In this document: positions 59,950 to 64,000 of the stretch, in pieces
Position numbering within the stretch: the stretch's first letter is position 1
How the letters are laid out: each line of letters opens with the position of its first letter
Source of the DNA: Rummeliibacillus pycnus
GTDB lineage: Bacteria > Bacillota > Bacilli > Bacillales_A > Planococcaceae
Assembly (NCBI RefSeq): GCF_002884495.1
Contig: NZ_KZ614145.1
Location: 1,626,423 to 1,690,422 of the forward strand
Length of the DNA: 64,000 nt
Direction of reading: 5' to 3'
The notes under the pieces: generated by a model
The model's input: only the letters and a program-made list of their open reading frames with translations
Told to the model about the DNA's origin: nothing
Databases searched by the model: none
Program-made: the position numbers and the translations under genes

Positions 59950-60768
59950 TTGACACAACAAAGAAAATTATATAAAGAAGCTATGACCGTATTAAAAGCA
60001 ACAAGCCGTACTTTCTTTATTCCTATTACCTTTTTAGAAAAAGAGCTAAAAACAACCGTTGCTACAGCTTATTTATGTATGCGAGCTATTGATGAAATCG
60101 AAGATCATGAAGAATTGCCTAACGATGTTAAAACAAACTTATTGAGCGAAACAAGTAAATTATTATTAAAACCTTTTGATAACGAAGCTTATATGGCATT
60201 ACTAGAGCCTTATGCCGACCAATTACCAGAGGTTACTTTACGTCTTGCGGACTGGTTATCCCTTTGCCCAGATGAAATTCGTGATACTGTTGCTGCTTCA
60301 ACTAGTGAAATGGCTGAAGGTATGGCCAAATGGGCTGCAAAAGGATGGATTGTTAAGACAAAAGAGGATTTAGACGAATATACTTATTATGTAGCAGGTC
60401 TTGTTGGCACTATGCTTTCTGAAATTTGGCGTTGGGGAGCTGGTATTGAAACAGACCGTGATCTTGCAATTGGTTATGGTCGTGGATTACAGGTTGTTAA
60501 TATTTTACGTAATCAAGATGAAGATAAAGAACGCGGTGTAAGCTTTGTTCCCGAAGGTTGGACTCGTGATGATTTATTTAAGTATGCAGAAGATAATCTA
60601 ACTAAAGCAGACGAATACAATAAGAGTATTTCAAAACGTAGTATCCTTATGTTCTGTAAGATTCCTTTGGCTTTAGCCCATAAAACGCTTGAAGCCATGC
60701 GTAAAGGACATGAAAAAATGACTCGTCAAGAAGTTGAACAAACAGTTGAAGAAGTTACAGCAGAATAA
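59950..60768 (+). CDS. squalene/phytoene synthase family protein
   Basis: 272 residues, all-helical prenyl synthase fold, which would join or process farnesyl-type diphosphates. First Asp-rich motif MRAIDEIEDHEE; second motif region GRGLQVVNILRNQDEDKERGVSFVP. In active synthases the second motif is usually RDxxxD; here the first Asp is Asn. The TTG at 59950 is nine bases after GGAGG; a frame from 59917 has no ribosome binding site. A lone gene, divergent from the SDR operon. It may make a C30 precursor, or act only as a phosphatase like B. subtilis YisP. Confidence 0.82.
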   Translation: MTQQRKLYKEAMTVLKATSRTFFIPITFLEKELKTTVATAYLCMRAIDEIEDHEELPNDVKTNLLSETSKLLLKPFDNEAYMALLEPYADQLPEVTLRLADWLSLCPDEIRDTVAASTSEMAEGMAKWAAKGWIVKTKEDLDEYTYYVAGLVGTMLSEIWRWGAGIETDRDLAIGYGRGLQVVNILRNQDEDKERGVSFVPEGWTRDDLFKYAEDNLTKADEYNKSISKRSILMFCKIPLALAHKTLEAMRKGHEKMTRQEVEQTVEEVTAE

Positions 60769-60822
60769 TTGAAATAAGGATTACTATTTTGAAAAGTTGA
60801 ATTAGTAGCATTCTTCCATGTA

Positions 60823-60864
60823 GACTGTAGGCAAACTCGAAGTTTCTTGAGTTTGCTTACAGTC
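60823..60864 (+). terminator. terminator, hairpin repeat copy 2
   Basis: GACTGTAGGCAAACTC pairs with GAGTTTGCTTACAGTC, followed by CTTTTCTTTTC. Almost the same as the hairpin at 53078, with a paired base change. Confidence 0.8.
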
Positions 60865-60908
60865 CTTTTCTTTTCTAAACTTTATATTTCAAATATAATA
60901 GGAGCTTT

Positions 60909-61364
60909 TTAATGCGAAGTATTTTGAATAACCTGCTGGCACAATTTACGGAAATTAGTTATAAAATTATCATTTGATTCTTTCGTTCTTTTTTTAGGAC
61001 CTTTTGTTCTTCCCCCTGCCTGACGAATTTTCTGATTCAAATGACGTGAGTATAAAAGCTGATCAATATTATTTGCTGTATATTGCATCCCATTTTGGTT
61101 GATCACATAAGCACCTCTAGCTAACACCATTGCGGCTAGCCCATAATCTTGTGTAATTGTAATGTCCCCTTTGTGGATCTGATTTACAAGTGCAAAATCT
61201 ACGGCATCCGCTCCTTTGGATACGATAACCGTTTTCACCCCTTCTATTTCAAAATGATGTGATGTATCACAAAAGATAATAACTTCTAATTGGTATTCCC
61301 TGGCTATTTGAATTGTCTCAGATACAACAGGACAGCCATCGGCATCAATACATATTTTGGGCAT
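60909..61364 (-). CDS. yqxD: YaiI/YqxD family protein (UPF0178)
   Basis: 151 residues of the DUF188 family, a PIN-like fold of unknown function. CIDADGCPVVSETIQIA carries the acidic pair, with SKGADAVDFALVNQI and DITITQDYGLAAMVLARGA as further acidic motifs and a basic tail (GGRTKGPKKRTKE). AGGAGGAAAG precedes the ATG. In Bacillus it usually lies near dnaG/sigA; here it stands alone. Confidence 0.9.
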   Translation of the reverse strand: MPKICIDADGCPVVSETIQIAREYQLEVIIFCDTSHHFEIEGVKTVIVSKGADAVDFALVNQIHKGDITITQDYGLAAMVLARGAYVINQNGMQYTANNIDQLLYSRHLNQKIRQAGGRTKGPKKRTKESNDNFITNFRKLCQQVIQNTSH

Positions 61365-61529
61365 CTGACTTTCCTCCTATAGATAATTTACCTTCATCTT
61401 AAACTAACATTGAATTGCTAATTTGTCACAATTGTTAGCGTTTTCAAGTATAATTATCTGTCAATTTTGCATTTTTATAATATTCGGTGATTGAAAATTC
61501 ACATGATTATGTCTAATATATGATTATAA

Positions 61530-62930
<1,401 letters not shown>

Positions 62931-62950
62931 TTGAATCGACGGTCTTTCAA

Positions 62951-62986
62951 AAACAGTAAATCCTTATGGGTTTACTGTTTTTTTCG
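62951..62986 (+). terminator. terminator of gdhA
   Basis: AAACAGTAAA pairs with TTTACTGTTT followed by a T run. Confidence 0.85.
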
Positions 62987-63086
62987 TTTATATATATCTA
63001 TTTGTACTATTTTTCCTTTTTTTAAGATATTTCTCACTATTTTTATTAGCAATAAATTACAATAGCATTGAAATGGGGGAATGAAA

Positions 63087-63773
63087 ATGGAATTGATTTA
63101 CGAAGGGAAAACAAAGGATGTATTTAAATTTGATGAGGATCATTTAGTATTACAGTTTAAAGATGATGTTACCGGTGAAAACGGGATATTTGATCCTGGT
63201 GCAAATACTGTTGGTTTAACAATCGAAGGTGCAGGTCGCGCAGGTCTTAGTTTATCGACATTCTTTTATAAAAGACTTAATGCTATCGATGTTCCAACAC
63301 ATTTTATTTCTTCAAACATTGATAAAGCTACAATGACTGTAAAACCTGCAACTGTTTTCGGCAAAGGGTTAGAAGTTATTTGTCGTTTTCGTGCAGATGG
63401 AAGTTTTTTAAGACGTTATGGCGCTTATGTTGAAGAAGGCCAAAAACTAAACTCTTTTGTTGAAGTAACGATAAAGGACGATGAACGTCAAGACCCACCT
63501 ATTTCAAAAGATGCACTAGTAATGCTAGGCATTCTAAGTGAAGAAGAATATGAAGTATTAAAACAGCATACCATTGACATTTCAAATTTTGTAAGAACTG
63601 AATTAGCGAAAAAAGGGTTGACTCTACATGATATTAAATTGGAATTTGGCCGTGATGCAAAAACAGGTGAAATCTTATTAATTGATGAAGTATCTGGTGG
63701 CAACATGAGAGTATATAAAGACATTGAATTCGTTGAACCATTACAACTTGCAAAAATTATGTTAACAAAATAA
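63087..63773 (+). CDS. purC: SAICAR synthetase PurC, stand-alone
   Basis: Joins aspartate to CAIR in purine synthesis using ATP. 228 residues from ATG 63087, seven bases after GGGGG. ELIYEGKTKDVFKF (N-terminal ATP loop), FHFISSNID-like segment THFISSN, EVICRFRADGSFLRRYG, IKLEFGRD and LIDEVSGGNMRVY are the family motifs. It is not in a pur operon here; flanked by terminators. The KTKDVF and VTGENGIFDPGANTV segments depart from the usual Bacillus PurC and resemble the clostridial/streptococcal branch, so this may be a second or transferred copy. Confidence 0.9.
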   Translation: MELIYEGKTKDVFKFDEDHLVLQFKDDVTGENGIFDPGANTVGLTIEGAGRAGLSLSTFFYKRLNAIDVPTHFISSNIDKATMTVKPATVFGKGLEVICRFRADGSFLRRYGAYVEEGQKLNSFVEVTIKDDERQDPPISKDALVMLGILSEEEYEVLKQHTIDISNFVRTELAKKGLTLHDIKLEFGRDAKTGEILLIDEVSGGNMRVYKDIEFVEPLQLAKIMLTK

Positions 63774-63779
63774 AAATCA

Positions 63780-63816
63780 AAGCCTACCGATAAAGATACC
63801 ATCGCTAGGCTTTTTT
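63780..63816 (+). terminator. terminator of purC
   Basis: AAGCCTA...CGAT pairs with ATCG.TAGGCTT and is followed by T6. Confidence 0.8.
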
Positions 63817-63906
63817 GCGCCTTGATTTATCTGAAATATTTTACTTTACAAAATATACGATTTATAATGAAAATAATTCGTATTACGTAATAAAGGAGTG
63901 TTTCAA

Positions 63907-64000
63907 TTGATAGATAATATATTAAAACGTCAAGATGTCCCAGTCACTGAGACATGGGATTTATCAGATCTTGTTCCAAATGAAGAAGCTTATCATCAAG
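63907..64000 (+). CDS. pepF: oligoendopeptidase F, N-terminal fragment
   Basis: The first 31 codons of a gene that runs off the right edge. TTG start at 63907 behind AAAGGAGTG. The sequence VPVTETWDLSDLVPNEEAYHQ matches the conserved N-terminus of PepF-type M3 metallopeptidases. The zinc motif would lie outside the window. Confidence 0.75.
   Translation, partial: MIDNILKRQDVPVTETWDLSDLVPNEEAYHQ

Overview
This window reads as the chromosome of a low-GC, spore-forming Firmicute of the order Bacillales, most like the Planococcaceae (Lysinibacillus, Rummeliibacillus, Viridibacillus, Kurthia and relatives). The reasons are the AT-rich sequence, the GGAGG-type ribosome binding sites with many TTG and GTG starts, the Bacillus-type gene sets (thyA-dfrA, ypjP, brxA-ypiP, ypgQ-ypgR, ypeP-ypeQ, vmlR), a TPP-riboswitch-controlled thiC, and genes absent from Bacillus subtilis but common in that family (fhs, a squalene/phytoene synthase family protein, NADP-type gdhA). 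The genus is an inference. I saw no rRNA, tRNA, CRISPR array or intact insertion sequence.

Layout. 0-9.3 kb: start of a DegV gene, thyA-dfrA, two tandem hsp20 genes behind a CIRCE-like operator, a YitT membrane protein, an unrecognised small protein (4415), a MITE-like palindromic repeat, ypjP, two oxidoreductases and a TetR regulator with three matching operators. 9.7-12.8 kb: an MFS exporter and MarR pair, then ypiP and brxA. 12.7-18.7 kb: a decayed prophage or integrative element between two 41-bp near-identical direct repeats that coincide with the 5' end of brxA. It holds early phage genes (dimeric dUTPase, SSB, DUF3954, YolD), several of them frameshifted or internally deleted, an ImmA/integrase deletion fusion and a HEPN-like cargo gene. 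18.8-22.4 kb: a second, more degraded phage-like zone with a DUF3231 fragment, an XhlB-like holin, a secreted protein behind a probable c-di-GMP-I riboswitch, and two paralogous coiled-coil proteins.

22.5-40 kb: mostly single genes: ferritin-like protein, SGNH hydrolase, VOC protein, a double-P-loop ATPase, a His-rich probable spore protein, a transglutaminase-like protein, VmlR with a complete attenuation leader, an LCP enzyme, ZIP and CPA2 transporters, an ECF sigma factor with a membrane SpoIIP-like partner, a MerR regulator, an alpha/beta hydrolase and a PfpI protein. 40-64 kb: core metabolism and housekeeping: thiC, ypgQ-yfmR-ypgR, fhs, a cold-shock gene with a long leader, a CNNM/CorC protein, aspartokinase, ypeP/ypeQ, a second MarR-MFS pair, coaW, an SDR-MarR operon, a squalene/phytoene synthase family gene, yqxD, gdhA, purC and the start of pepF.

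The most interesting systems are the ribosome-sensing leader of vmlR, the ECF sigma factor paired with a SpoIIP-type cell-wall hydrolase whose N-terminus looks like an anti-sigma anchor, the eroded element in brxA with its HEPN cargo, and several unlinked paralogue pairs of unrecognised small proteins.
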